Source: Flavobacteriia bacterium (lineage in GTDB: Bacteria; Bacteroidota; Bacteroidia; Flavobacteriales_D; Crocinitomicaceae). From it: DNA of 54,514 nt. Shown piece after piece: positions 37,713-48,005 of this stretch. The position numbers and the translations under genes were made by a program. The DNA lies in the NCBI GenBank assembly GCA_947455515.1, contig CANGOF010000006.1, forward strand, positions 1 through 54,514, given 5' to 3'. Below the pieces are notes generated by a model that saw only the letters and a program-made list of their open reading frames with translations, searched no databases and was not told the origin of the DNA. The stretch's first letter is position 1. The number at the start of each line of letters is the position of its first letter.

Positions 37713-39305
37713 ATGTTCAAGAATCTATTTTCAGTATTCCTATTATTTGTTTCAATTACTTCTTTTTCACAACAAAACAGCTTGTTGAAAGACGCTAAAA
37801 AAATCGAAGAAATTTACAATTACATCAACTATATGTATGTAGACGATGTAAACTCAAAAGAAGTTACGGAAGCTGCTATTGTTGCTGCGTTAGAAAAATT
37901 GGACCCACACTCTGTGTATATTTCCAAAGAAGATGTGGACGATGCAAACCAGCAAATAAATGGAAATTTTGTAGGGGTAGGTATTCGTTTTCAGTTATTA
38001 AAAGACACACTGATCGTAGTTGCGACGATACCTGGTGGTCCTTCCGAAAAAGTAGGCTTACGTGCAGGAGATAAAATAATCATGGTGGGTGGTGAAAATA
38101 TTGCCAATGTGAAATTGAAGAATTCCCAAGTACGTGAAAAATTAATGGGAGAATTAGGAACGAAAGTGAAAGTGCTTGTTCTTCGTAAAGGGGAACCAAA
38201 TAATTTATCGTTTGAAATTACACGCGACAAAATCCCTGTGTATTCGGTGGATTGTCATTACATGATTACACCAGAAACTGGTTATTTGAAATTGAATAGT
38301 TTTTCCCATACAACAACCGATGAAATCAAAGCAAGTTTGGCAGACCTTAGAAAAAAAGGAATGAAGAATCTAATTTTAGATTTACAAGACAATGGAGGTG
38401 GATTAATGTATGCTGCGAAAACAGTAAGTGACGAGTTTTTGACAAAAGATAAATTGGTAGTTTATTCGCAAGGAAAACACCAACCAAGACAAGACATGAA
38501 CTGTGATTCCAAAGGAGAATTTGAAAAAGGAAAATTGTTGGTACTTGTAAATGAAAATTCCGCATCAGCAAGTGAGATTGTTTCCGGTGCGATTCAAGAT
38601 TGGGATAGAGGCTTGGTAGTAGGACGTAGAACCTATGGTAAAGGCTTAGTACAACGACCAATAGATTTATCCGATGGTTCTCAAATTCGTTTGACCATTG
38701 CACGTTATTACACGCCTTCTGGTCGTAATATCCAAAAGCCATACGAAGGTAATTCGGAGGAATACCATAACGATGTGTTGAAACGTTTGAAACATGGAGA
38801 GTTAATGAACCAAGACAGTATTAAGTTCCCTGATTCCTTGAAATATAAAACCTTAGTGAAACAACGCACCGTATATGGAGGTGGTGGTATTATGCCAGAT
38901 GTATTCGTTCCGTTAGACACAACAGAATTTACTAAATACTTTAGAGCAATCTTAGGTACGGGTGCATTTAACACTTTTTCCTTGACCTATGTAAATAAAA
39001 ACAGAGAAAAATTTAAGACGAATTATCCTACTTTTGAAACGTATGTTGCAAAATTTAATTGCGATCAAGCATTTATGGATGAGTTCTTTCAATATATTGC
39101 GAAAGAACATCCAACGTTGAAATTGGAAGAAAAGGAGTATCCAGAAAGTGAGAAATTGGTTAAGTTATTTTTAAAAGCGATGGTTGCTCAAGATTATTGG
39201 GGAAATACAGAGTTTTATAAAATATACAATGAACGTAATGCTATTTTACAAGCTGCTTTGAAAACGTTGAAAAATGGAAGTTACGAAAAAGCAGGATTAG
39301 AGTAA
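37713..39305 (+). CDS. S41 family C-terminal processing peptidase with PDZ domain
   Basis: ORF 530 aa; GGPSEKVGLRAGDKII, LDLQDNGGG, NENSASASEIVSGAIQDWDRGLVVGRRTYGKGLVQ. Confidence 0.95.
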   Translation: MFKNLFSVFLLFVSITSFSQQNSLLKDAKKIEEIYNYINYMYVDDVNSKEVTEAAIVAALEKLDPHSVYISKEDVDDANQQINGNFVGVGIRFQLLKDTLIVVATIPGGPSEKVGLRAGDKIIMVGGENIANVKLKNSQVREKLMGELGTKVKVLVLRKGEPNNLSFEITRDKIPVYSVDCHYMITPETGYLKLNSFSHTTTDEIKASLADLRKKGMKNLILDLQDNGGGLMYAAKTVSDEFLTKDKLVVYSQGKHQPRQDMNCDSKGEFEKGKLLVLVNENSASASEIVSGAIQDWDRGLVVGRRTYGKGLVQRPIDLSDGSQIRLTIARYYTPSGRNIQKPYEGNSEEYHNDVLKRLKHGELMNQDSIKFPDSLKYKTLVKQRTVYGGGGIMPDVFVPLDTTEFTKYFRAILGTGAFNTFSLTYVNKNREKFKTNYPTFETYVAKFNCDQAFMDEFFQYIAKEHPTLKLEEKEYPESEKLVKLFLKAMVAQDYWGNTEFYKIYNERNAILQAALKTLKNGSYEKAGLE

Positions 39306-39372
39306 AGAGAGACGAAGTGAAGAGTTACGAATGAAGTTTAAAAGCAGAATAGATAATTATTAATTTATTGAT

Positions 39373-39873
39373 TTGTTTACTATGAAACGAGTTTTTTTGA
39401 TTGTTGGAATTGTGAGCGGAATGTTTTCTTGTACCACTACGACCACTGATAATAAAGCACAAGAAGGAAGTGTTTCTGTCCTTTCCGAAGGAGAATCGGA
39501 TGCGGAATTAGCTGCGAAAGTCAAAGCTTTTGAAGCGGAAGAAAAAGCTAAAAAAGAGGCGGTGACTTCGATGTCGTTCGATAAAATGCTACATGATTTT
39601 GGAAATGTAAAACCAGAATCGGATAATACATGCAAATTTAAAGTGACGAATACTGGAAAAAAACCATTGATAATAGAAAAGGTTTCTGCAAGTTGTGGTT
39701 GTACGACTCCTCACAAACCAGAAGGACCAATTTTACCTGGTCAGTCTGATTATATAGAAGTAGGTTTTCATCCTAAACCAGGACAAGTAGGTGAGATTTC
39801 TAAAACGGTTACGATCGAAGCAAATACAGACCCTATTTTAACAGATGTTCAGATTAAAGCTTTTGTTAAATAG
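39373..39873 (+). CDS. DUF1573 domain lipoprotein
   Basis: ORF 166 aa; HDFGNVKPESDNTCKFKVTNTGKKPLIIEKVSASCGCTTP. Confidence 0.88.
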   Translation: MFTMKRVFLIVGIVSGMFSCTTTTTDNKAQEGSVSVLSEGESDAELAAKVKAFEAEEKAKKEAVTSMSFDKMLHDFGNVKPESDNTCKFKVTNTGKKPLIIEKVSASCGCTTPHKPEGPILPGQSDYIEVGFHPKPGQVGEISKTVTIEANTDPILTDVQIKAFVK

Positions 39874-40320
39874 TTAGATTTTCTTAACGCGAACTGCATT
39901 CATTCCTTTCATTCCTCTTTCCAATTCGAAAGAAACGGCATTTCCTTCTTCTACTTCTTGAAGTAAGCCATGTACGTGAACGAAATATTTCTCTTGCGTT
40001 TCATTTTCTTTGATGAAACCAAATCCTTTTTGGTGGTTGAAGAAATCAATACGACCAACTCTTACCGCTGGCATTTCTTCTTCTACACGCTTAGGTACAG
40101 AGATTTCAATACTTGAAAGTGCTATTTTTTTCTTTGTTGCTGGATCTGGCGGAGTATCGGAGATGTGTCCATTTTCATCTACATATGCCATCATCGCATC
40201 TAATCCACTTGCTGTAGGATTCGATTTACGCTCCTCCATTTTAAGGTTTTTGTCTTGACGTTTTTTTAAACGTTTCTTTTCTTTTTCTTTTTTGTTGTAG
40301 GTTTCTTGCGACTTAGCCAT
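39874..40320 (-). CDS. Cold-shock-domain protein with basic N-terminal extension
   Basis: ORF 148 aa; GRIDFFNHQKGFGFIKENETQEKYFVHVHGL. Confidence 0.88.
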   Translation of the reverse strand: MAKSQETYNKKEKEKKRLKKRQDKNLKMEERKSNPTASGLDAMMAYVDENGHISDTPPDPATKKKIALSSIEISVPKRVEEEMPAVRVGRIDFFNHQKGFGFIKENETQEKYFVHVHGLLQEVEEGNAVSFELERGMKGMNAVRVKKI

Positions 40321-40458
40321 TCAATAGTATATAGTATTAGACAATAAATACCATCGAAGTAAGAAGCTTATATCAAACGAAATAACGAAGTTATCGGTGA
40401 GATTAGAAATTATTTGTAGGTATTATCCGTAGTAGGATGGTCAAAGGTACAACAAAAA

Positions 40459-40480
40459 AGGGATGCAATTACGCATCCCT
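40459..40480 (-). terminator. Terminator downstream of lhgO
   Basis: agggatgc / gcatccct hairpin with A-run at 40454-40459 (T-run on minus strand). Confidence 0.8.
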
Positions 40481-40503
40481 CTATATTTAAGTCGCTTAAT
40501 TTA

Positions 40504-41715
40504 TTACTTTAAAGCAAAATGTTTTTCAGCTTCATCTGCAATATAACCTCCAATTGCCAACGATGCCGTTGCTGCAGGGGATGGTGCATTCAATACATGG
40601 ATGGAATTACCATGGTATTCTATTCTAAAGTCATCACGTGTATCCCCATCCTCGCCAAGAAGAAGGGCACGTACTCCAGCACGACCAGGAACAATATCCT
40701 CCATCGTTAAACTTGGAATCATTACTTGCAATGTTTTTAAGAATAATTTTTTGGAAAATGCACGACGGTATTCATTGATACCATAACTCATATTTTGGAA
40801 AAATAATTTCCAAGTTCCTTTATAGGTTAATGCGTCCCATGAATCTTTTAAAGAGAAATCTGTTTTTCCATATCCTTCACGTTTAAACGTAAATACTGCG
40901 TTTGGACCACATTCAACATCTCCGTTTGTCATTCGAGTGAAGTGTACACCTAAGAATGGAAATGCTGGATCTGGAACTGGGTATACTAAATTTTTAACTT
41001 TCTTCTTTGCTTCTTCGGTTAATTCGTAATAATCTCCACGGAAACCTACCACTTGCTCTTTTAAATTAACACCATCTTTACGTGCCAAACGATCCGCTTG
41101 TAAACCCGCGCAGAAAACCAAATGTTTCGCTTCGAAATTTCCTTTGTTTGTGATAATTGTGGAAGTAGAAGATCCTTTTTTCACATCGATTACCTCGTGC
41201 TCTAACAATAATTTACTTTCTGGTTGAATCGCTACAGAAAGCTCTACCATTTTTGCTGTAGCTCCTCGGAAATCAATAATTCCTGTACAAGCGACAAATA
41301 AACCTGCGATTCCTTCTACAAAAGGTTCGTATTGTTTGATTTCTTCTCCTGTAATTTTCTTTAAGCCTTCAATTTGATTAGCAACACCATTTTGATAAAT
41401 TTTCTCAAGGTATTCCAATTCACTTTCTTTGGTTGCAACCACCACTTTTCCACAAATGTCATGCGCAATATTGTGTTCTTTAGCAAAGGCTACTAATTCA
41501 TGTCTTCCATCGACACAATTTTTTGCTTTTAAGGAACCCGGTTTGTAATATAAACCAGAGTGAATTACACCAGAATTATGTCCTGTTTGATGATCTGCTA
41601 AACATTTTTCCTTTTCCAGTAAAACAATTTTTAGATTTGGAAATCGTGTTTGTAATTTGTAAAGCGTTGCTGCTCCAACAATTCCTCCTCCAACAATGGC
41701 AATATCATACGTCAT
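40504..41715 (-). CDS. lhgO: L-2-hydroxyglutarate oxidase
   Basis: ORF 403 aa; YDIAIVGGGIVGAATLYKLQ, HQTGHNSGVIHSGLYYKPGSLKAKNCVDG. Confidence 0.92.
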   Translation of the reverse strand: MTYDIAIVGGGIVGAATLYKLQTRFPNLKIVLLEKEKCLADHQTGHNSGVIHSGLYYKPGSLKAKNCVDGRHELVAFAKEHNIAHDICGKVVVATKESELEYLEKIYQNGVANQIEGLKKITGEEIKQYEPFVEGIAGLFVACTGIIDFRGATAKMVELSVAIQPESKLLLEHEVIDVKKGSSTSTIITNKGNFEAKHLVFCAGLQADRLARKDGVNLKEQVVGFRGDYYELTEEAKKKVKNLVYPVPDPAFPFLGVHFTRMTNGDVECGPNAVFTFKREGYGKTDFSLKDSWDALTYKGTWKLFFQNMSYGINEYRRAFSKKLFLKTLQVMIPSLTMEDIVPGRAGVRALLLGEDGDTRDDFRIEYHGNSIHVLNAPSPAATASLAIGGYIADEAEKHFALK

Positions 41716-42349
41716 AATCCTTGATTTTAGTCGTGCAAAAATAGTAAAAAAACAAACTGATTAAGATGAATAAATGACTGAAGTCATCTTTATTAAATAA
41801 TGGGTGAATTGTTAATTTTAAACCAAAAATGAAGATGGTTGGATATATTAACATAGAACCAACTAATAAATAGTAGTTGTTAGTCTTTTTCTTAAATTTT
41901 AATCCGAAATACGTTCCTATTAAAACAAATGAAAATACAGAGTCGATTGCTATGTAGGTAAAGGATTTTATATAATACGATAAGCATAATAAAACCATAC
42001 CCTTGATTAGTAAACCTTTTTTCCAATTGGATAAATATGCATTCTTTGTAACTTCTAAAACGGAAATACAGAAATAATAAGCGGTAATAATGGTGCTAAG
42101 CCAAGATGGATATTTACCAAACACACCAAGGTAATAGAAAAATACGTGTCCAATCACTCCAAAAAAAGTAGCGCTTCCCATCCAAAAAAAGAATGTTTGA
42201 AAACTTCGAGAAGCATGGAATTGTCTTTTTTTTAGTAGAAAATAAAAATAAAATGAAATGATAGAGATTAATCCGTCCCAAAATATTGACATAGGTTCCT
42301 GTAGGTGTAGACCTAAGAAGTTGAAAGTAACGAGTTCGGTTGGATTCAC
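41705..42349 (-). CDS. Polytopic membrane protein, unknown function, GTG start
   Basis: ORF 214 aa; about 6-7 hydrophobic segments; 11-bp overlap with lhgO. Confidence 0.7.
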   Translation of the reverse strand: MNPTELVTFNFLGLHLQEPMSIFWDGLISIISFYFYFLLKKRQFHASRSFQTFFFWMGSATFFGVIGHVFFYYLGVFGKYPSWLSTIITAYYFCISVLEVTKNAYLSNWKKGLLIKGMVLLCLSYYIKSFTYIAIDSVFSFVLIGTYFGLKFKKKTNNYYLLVGSMLIYPTIFIFGLKLTIHPLFNKDDFSHLFILISLFFYYFCTTKIKDYDV

Positions 42350-42353
42350 ACAG

Positions 42354-42361
42354 CAAAGGTA
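42354..42361 (-). promoter_or_regulatory. -7 box TACCTTTG, 4 nt before GTG start at 42349
   Basis: Matches TAnnTTTG on minus strand. Confidence 0.55.
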
Positions 42362-42430
42362 TAAATATAATTTATTGTTTTTTTCTTGGTATGCTTTTTT
42401 GAATGTAACTTTACGTCTACATTTTCACTT

Positions 42431-43036
42431 ATGAAATTACCTTCAAAATACATGGAAGATGCTGTTGAGCAGTTAGCTACTTTACCAAGTATTGGTAAAC
42501 GAACAGCGCTACGACTTGTTTTACAGTTATTGAATAGAAAGCCAGAAGAAATAGAACGTTTTGCTCAGTCTTTTATCACCATGAAGGAAAAAGTGAAACA
42601 CTGTACTTCTTGTGGAAATATTTCGGACGAAACAATGTGTTTTATCTGCGTAAATCCACAACGAACTCGCTCGATAGTGTGTGTGGTTGAAGATGTGCGA
42701 GATGTGATGGCAATAGAGGAAACATCTTCCTATAAAGGAATCTACCATGTGTTAGGTGGCATAATCTCACCAATGGATGGGGTAGGTCCTTCCGACTTAA
42801 ACATTCCTTCTTTGGTTGAAAAAGCCGCATGTGGGGAGGTAGAAGAAATTATTTTCGCATTGAGTCCAACCATGGAAGGAGATACAACAAATTTTTATTT
42901 GTATAAGAAACTGAAAGAATTTGATCTTCGAATTACTACGCTATCTCGTGGCGTAACTGTAGGTAGTGAACTACACTATGCAGACGGTTTGACATTAGGT
43001 AGATCTATTGTCAATCGTACAGAGTTTAAGGTGTGA
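42431..43036 (+). CDS. recR: Recombination protein RecR
   Basis: ORF 42386-43036; start likely ATG 42431 (MKLPSKYMEDAVEQLATLPSIGKRTALRL); CTSCGNISDETMCFIC zinc finger, TOPRIM VVEDVRDVMAIE. Confidence 0.95.
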   Translation: MKLPSKYMEDAVEQLATLPSIGKRTALRLVLQLLNRKPEEIERFAQSFITMKEKVKHCTSCGNISDETMCFICVNPQRTRSIVCVVEDVRDVMAIEETSSYKGIYHVLGGIISPMDGVGPSDLNIPSLVEKAACGEVEEIIFALSPTMEGDTTNFYLYKKLKEFDLRITTLSRGVTVGSELHYADGLTLGRSIVNRTEFKV

Positions 43037-44041
43037 TCACTTAAACCATCCTCTTTTATAAAAAGCAAATAGTAAAATACCAGTTATTAGTATCATTATA
43101 CCCCAACAGATATAGTAACCATATTTTAGACTTAACTCAGGAATATCTCTAAAATTCATACCATAAATTCCTGCTATAAAAGTTAAAGGGATGAATATGG
43201 AACTTACAACAGTGAGTAATTTCATTACTTGATTCATTCGTTGGCCTTGAACTGCAAAATATAGGTTTGAAAATCCGTCTAAAATTTGTTTATTGTCATC
43301 GATTTCCTCTAAAACAGTTAAACAATTATCTTTTATTTCAGAAAAATAATAATGATTGGATTTATCAATTAAGGGAGTAATTACTCTTTCTAAGTGGGAA
43401 GCAATTTCTTTTATTGGAAAAACAATTTTACGAAGTTCAATTAGTTTTCGTTTTTGAACCTCAATTTCTTTAAGTATGGAATTGTCAGGAGTATTTATAA
43501 GATTATGCTCAATTTTTTCAATGGATTTCACAATGTCATCTAATACTTCAAAATAATTGTCGGTTATGCTTTCAAGCATTCTGAATAGAAGAAAATCGGG
43601 ACCTTTACTACGAATTTTCCCACGTTTCTTTTCAATTCTATCACGAACATCTTCAAAATGCTCTGATTTTTTGGACTGAAAGGAAATAAGAAAATTTTTA
43701 CCTAAAATAAACGAAATTTGGTCTTTATTCAAAAAGAAAGAATTCAATCCTTTAGATAAAGCTGAACGAACGGTGAAATATAAATAATCAGGATACTCTT
43801 CAATCTTTGGTCTTTTCTCCGTTTTGTAAATACTCTCTATTGTTAGTTTGTCAATAGAAAGCGAATTAAATAAAGTCTCTAAAGAGTCTTTACACGAAAT
43901 GGAGTGAAAATTCAACCAATATGTATCCTTAGGATTTTTATCTAAAATGTTTTTGAAATGTTCGGAGAAAAACTTGGCTGAATTTGAATCTATCGTAAAT
44001 TCATCACTATTGTATTGGTATAGTTGACTAACAGCTTCCAT
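43037..44041 (-). CDS. corA: CorA-type magnesium/cobalt transporter
   Basis: ORF 334 aa; two C-terminal TM helices with GIYGMNF motif. Confidence 0.93.
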   Translation of the reverse strand: MEAVSQLYQYNSDEFTIDSNSAKFFSEHFKNILDKNPKDTYWLNFHSISCKDSLETLFNSLSIDKLTIESIYKTEKRPKIEEYPDYLYFTVRSALSKGLNSFFLNKDQISFILGKNFLISFQSKKSEHFEDVRDRIEKKRGKIRSKGPDFLLFRMLESITDNYFEVLDDIVKSIEKIEHNLINTPDNSILKEIEVQKRKLIELRKIVFPIKEIASHLERVITPLIDKSNHYYFSEIKDNCLTVLEEIDDNKQILDGFSNLYFAVQGQRMNQVMKLLTVVSSIFIPLTFIAGIYGMNFRDIPELSLKYGYYICWGIMILITGILLFAFYKRGWFK

Positions 44042-44042
44042 A

Positions 44043-46301
44043 TTATCTTGATTCTCTCATTAAACGTTCTAATTGATGCAAAGCATATTTGTTTCCTCGA
44101 CTATAAAAAGCTTTGTTTACTCGCGCTTTTTCTTGTCCTGTTAAATGCCATGTCAACGAAATTCTTTTTTTCTGTTCTTCTAATAAATTGAAAGAAATAA
44201 AATGTACAGGAAATCCAATTTTATGGGTTGCATAACGCATTAATGTTTCCTGATCAAAATCTTGTGTTTTTGGAAAGTTGTCATACATATTTCCAAATGG
44301 CATGGTAAATTTATTGATTAGGGAAACGTTTTTTACTACGTCACCTCTCAAAAGCTTTTTAGTGTCGCGAATTTGTAAGATGATGACACCACTTGTGTTA
44401 TTCTTTATCCATTTTCGCATCGTATACATGATCTCCATGGTTAATTTCCCTCCGTAGTTATCTCTCAAGCCTGCATCCATAATATGCATGGTTGGTTTGG
44501 TTGGCATGGTAACCATTGGTAAAACAAAAGGGAAAGTAGCACTCATACGCATGATCGAACTGAAGCGTAAGTCATTTGTTGTGTTGTTTTTAAAATAGGA
44601 TTGGTAATCTACGTACTCATAAGAGGAGGTTAATCCCGATGTTGATTTATTTCGAACGCAAAGGAAAGACATATTGTGTGTAGAAATCAATAATCTTCTG
44701 CCGTTATTTACGATTGTTGGTGTGAAAAACATCGTAGGAACTAAAGCAGTCTCTTCTGGTTTTTTAAAATAGGAGAGAGGTACATTCATTGTGTTATTCG
44801 TGTTCTCGTGTAATTGCTGCTCAAAAGCGAATCCACGGTCTTTTGTATAGGTGTTTTTCCCTAAAGTAATTCGATCTCTATAGAATAGGTCGTTTGAGTA
44901 AGCTGCGAAAATTAATTTGTTTAATAAATCTTTTGAAATATTTTTTTGTAAGTCTTCGTTAAATCGTTTTGTTGTATGATTTAATTTATCTTCCAATAAC
45001 AAACTTCTGTAATAGGCCGCTCCAATCAAACCTCCTGAAGCACCAGTCATGGTATGTATATGTTGTGAAAAATTTCCATTAAAACGCTTGTCGACTTTTT
45101 GAAGTACTGAAAATGTCCAAACAGCACTTCGTGATCCCCCTCCAGAAGTCATTACCAATATCATTTTTGGTTTTTTCTCTCCAGTTGATTTTTTCCAATT
45201 TTCTAAAACTTGAATGTATTTTTCTCGAGCGGCAATCACTTTTTCTTTTTCTAAGTTTAGTTCAGTGATAGTTTCAATGTTAAAAGGAACTAATTTTTCA
45301 GGTTTGTAGGATAAGCCATACCCATAACTTGTATAGTGGAACCAAGATGTAGTTGTACTTAAATAATTCATGAGAATTACTAAAATGATAATGATCGCCT
45401 GAGTCCAGTAACCAAACCATGATCGAAATGCACTGAAAAGCATTAAGATAATAGTGAGAAGCATAACAAAACTCATAGCTGCAGGGACTTCAAAAAACGG
45501 GGAGTTTCGAAAAACACCGATAAATACGAATGCTACGATGGTAACAATTTCAAAAAAGGAAGAATTGATTCGATTTCTTGAAAAAACTCGTTTTAATAAT
45601 AATTTATCGTAATGTTTGATGGATCTACTTTTTCTCCAATAGAATAGAGTTACCATGTAAATAAAAGTACGGTCTTTTTGGTATTTGAAATAATCCGTCC
45701 AATGGATATTGTTATGAAGAATTGATCCAACACCTTCTTCAATTTTTTCTTCTTCACTCGACTTTCCTAATAACTTATAGACATCTTTATTTACCGGGAA
45801 AAAATACAAAAGTGAAATGGCAATGAATAGTGTGAAACCTCCAATATAGGAAAAAATGTACCCATAAATATCTATATCCGTTGCAAATTCTTCGGTACGT
45901 TGAAAGTTAATAAAGCGATAGATAAAATAGATGTTAAAAATAATTGGAAGTATGGAATTGTTGAAACAGAAACGAATAAACGGACGGGATAATGTAGCTA
46001 AAAAGGCATATTTTGTTCCTAATTTCATGTAACTATAGGTATTAAATGCCATGGTAAATCCTCCAATAGCGAATCCCATTAACGCAAAGGAAATCCATCC
46101 AATTTCTCCATTATATTCAGGAGAATAAAAGAGGAAAGGAATTCCGTAGGAAAAACCAACTTTATCTGTTATGATTAGGAATAAAAAAATCCAAAATGAT
46201 AACGCAAAAAGATTATACTTTAAGTGACCAAAAAGTAACTGGATAGGAAAGAATGATCTTAAAAAAAATAAAATTTTACCTAAAATGGTGTTTGTGAACA
46301 T
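44043..46301 (-). CDS. Patatin-like phospholipase fused to N-terminal membrane domain
   Basis: ORF 752 aa; multiple N-terminal TM segments; MTSGGGSRSAVWTFSVLQ, TMTGASGGLIGAAYYRSLL (GxSxG), MDAGLRDNYGG. Confidence 0.85.
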   Translation of the reverse strand: MFTNTILGKILFFLRSFFPIQLLFGHLKYNLFALSFWIFLFLIITDKVGFSYGIPFLFYSPEYNGEIGWISFALMGFAIGGFTMAFNTYSYMKLGTKYAFLATLSRPFIRFCFNNSILPIIFNIYFIYRFINFQRTEEFATDIDIYGYIFSYIGGFTLFIAISLLYFFPVNKDVYKLLGKSSEEEKIEEGVGSILHNNIHWTDYFKYQKDRTFIYMVTLFYWRKSRSIKHYDKLLLKRVFSRNRINSSFFEIVTIVAFVFIGVFRNSPFFEVPAAMSFVMLLTIILMLFSAFRSWFGYWTQAIIIILVILMNYLSTTTSWFHYTSYGYGLSYKPEKLVPFNIETITELNLEKEKVIAAREKYIQVLENWKKSTGEKKPKMILVMTSGGGSRSAVWTFSVLQKVDKRFNGNFSQHIHTMTGASGGLIGAAYYRSLLLEDKLNHTTKRFNEDLQKNISKDLLNKLIFAAYSNDLFYRDRITLGKNTYTKDRGFAFEQQLHENTNNTMNVPLSYFKKPEETALVPTMFFTPTIVNNGRRLLISTHNMSFLCVRNKSTSGLTSSYEYVDYQSYFKNNTTNDLRFSSIMRMSATFPFVLPMVTMPTKPTMHIMDAGLRDNYGGKLTMEIMYTMRKWIKNNTSGVIILQIRDTKKLLRGDVVKNVSLINKFTMPFGNMYDNFPKTQDFDQETLMRYATHKIGFPVHFISFNLLEEQKKRISLTWHLTGQEKARVNKAFYSRGNKYALHQLERLMRESR

Positions 46302-46387
46302 TTAATAAGGATGTGTTTCTGATGTACTAAAATTAAATATAGTCAAAAAAAGGTAAAAAGTTTGTTCATTTTTGGGAAAATGTCAAA

Positions 46388-47095
46388 TTAACTATTTTTC
46401 GTTTCGAACCACAACCATAACGGTTCCTTGGGGACGGGTGCTATTACTTTGATTCTCTCTTTCGTTGTTGGATGATCAAATTCTAAGAAGCGAGCATGTA
46501 AATGAATCGATCCGTCAGGATTTGAACGCTTTGCTCCATACTTTAAGTCACCTTTTATAATACATTTTATATTAGAAAGTTGTGCTCGAATTTGGTGGTG
46601 TCTTCCTGTTTCTAAGTTTACCTCTAATAAGTGGTATTTGTCGGAGGAATTTAACAGCTTATAATATAGAATAGCTTTCTTAGATCCGTTCACATCCTTT
46701 GTATGGACGTAGGATTTATTTTGTTTTTCGTTTTTGAGTAAGAAGTTTTCTAATTTACCTTGTTTTTGTTCCGGTTTATTGTCAACTACTGCCCAATATA
46801 CCTTATTTGTTTCGTGTGTTTTGAATTGCTCATTTAATCGGGATAATGCTTTACTTGTTTTTGCAAATACTATTGCTCCGCTGGTTGGTCGATCGAGTCG
46901 ATGTACAACACCACAAAAAACATTTCCAGGTTTGTCGTATTTGATTTTAAGGAATTCCTTGATTTTATCCGGCATGGTTGTGTCACCCGTTTTGTCGCCT
47001 TGCACTATGTCCGATGGTTTTTTGTTCACTACAATCACGTGGTTGTCTTCATAGAGAATCTCAATGTCTGGTAAATTTTGATTTCCTTGTATCAT
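46388..47095 (-). CDS. RluA-family pseudouridine synthase
   Basis: ORF 235 aa; GVVHRLDRPTSGAIVFAKTSKAL, LLEVNLETGRHHQIRAQLS. Confidence 0.93.
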   Translation of the reverse strand: MIQGNQNLPDIEILYEDNHVIVVNKKPSDIVQGDKTGDTTMPDKIKEFLKIKYDKPGNVFCGVVHRLDRPTSGAIVFAKTSKALSRLNEQFKTHETNKVYWAVVDNKPEQKQGKLENFLLKNEKQNKSYVHTKDVNGSKKAILYYKLLNSSDKYHLLEVNLETGRHHQIRAQLSNIKCIIKGDLKYGAKRSNPDGSIHLHARFLEFDHPTTKERIKVIAPVPKEPLWLWFETKNS

Positions 47096-47100
47096 TCGAT

Positions 47101-47916
47101 TTAATACTGTTCGTTTTCGTTCGGGAAATCTCCTGATTTTACATCGGAAATATAGGCCTGAAAAGAAGTTAACATTTGTTCGTACAGATTGTTATATTTA
47201 CGTAAAAAACGAGGACTAAATTCATTGTTAATTCCAAGCATGTCATGAACTACGAGTACTTGTCCATCGACACCATTACCAGCGCCAATTCCGATGATTG
47301 GAATGGAAACAGACTTAGCAACTAATTCTGCAAGTTGAGCAGGAATCTTCTCAAGGACGATTGCAAAGCACCCTGCTTCTTCTAATAATTTCGCGTCATT
47401 TATCAATCTATTAGCTTCATCTTCTTCTTTAGCTCGAACTACGTAAGTGCCAAATTTATAGATAGATTGAGGTGTTAACCCCAAGTGACCCATTACAGGT
47501 ATTCCAGCAGTCAAAATACGTTTGATAGATTCAATAATTTCTTCACCACCTTCCATTTTTACGGAGTGACCACCCGTCTCTTTCATGATACGAATCGCGT
47601 TTGAAAGTGCTTCTTTGGAGTTGCCTTGGTACGACCCGAAAGGCATATCTACAACCACTAGTGCACGTTCGACAGCACGAACAACAGAAGCTGCATGATA
47701 GATCATTTGGTCGAGTGTAATTGGTAATGTCGTTTCATGACCAGCCATCACATTGGAAGCAGAATCTCCTACTAAAATGACATCGATACCAGATGCATCA
47801 ATAATTCTTGCCATTGAAAAATCATATCCAGTAAGCATGGAAATTTTTTCGCCACGATTTTTCATTTCTTGAAGTACGTGAGTGGTAACTTTTTTAACGT
47901 CTTTATGTACTGACAT
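47101..47916 (-). CDS. panB: 3-methyl-2-oxobutanoate hydroxymethyltransferase
   Basis: ORF 271 aa; [66 protein letters not shown]. Confidence 0.95.
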   Translation of the reverse strand: MSVHKDVKKVTTHVLQEMKNRGEKISMLTGYDFSMARIIDASGIDVILVGDSASNVMAGHETTLPITLDQMIYHAASVVRAVERALVVVDMPFGSYQGNSKEALSNAIRIMKETGGHSVKMEGGEEIIESIKRILTAGIPVMGHLGLTPQSIYKFGTYVVRAKEEDEANRLINDAKLLEEAGCFAIVLEKIPAQLAELVAKSVSIPIIGIGAGNGVDGQVLVVHDMLGINNEFSPRFLRKYNNLYEQMLTSFQAYISDVKSGDFPNENEQY

Positions 47917-48005
47917 GGGAGCTAATGATTCAATTGTTTATGGTGTAAATGTAACAATTATCTATAAAATGAGGATTTTAGGAACTTGTTTTGTAAATTA
48001 GTAGT

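Noticed and set aside
38347-38742. 131-aa minus-strand ORF (also 37991, 38708)
   Set aside because: Antisense to the S41 peptidase; composition typical of shadow frames.
46734-47054. 106-aa plus ORF
   Set aside because: Antisense to the RluA-family gene.
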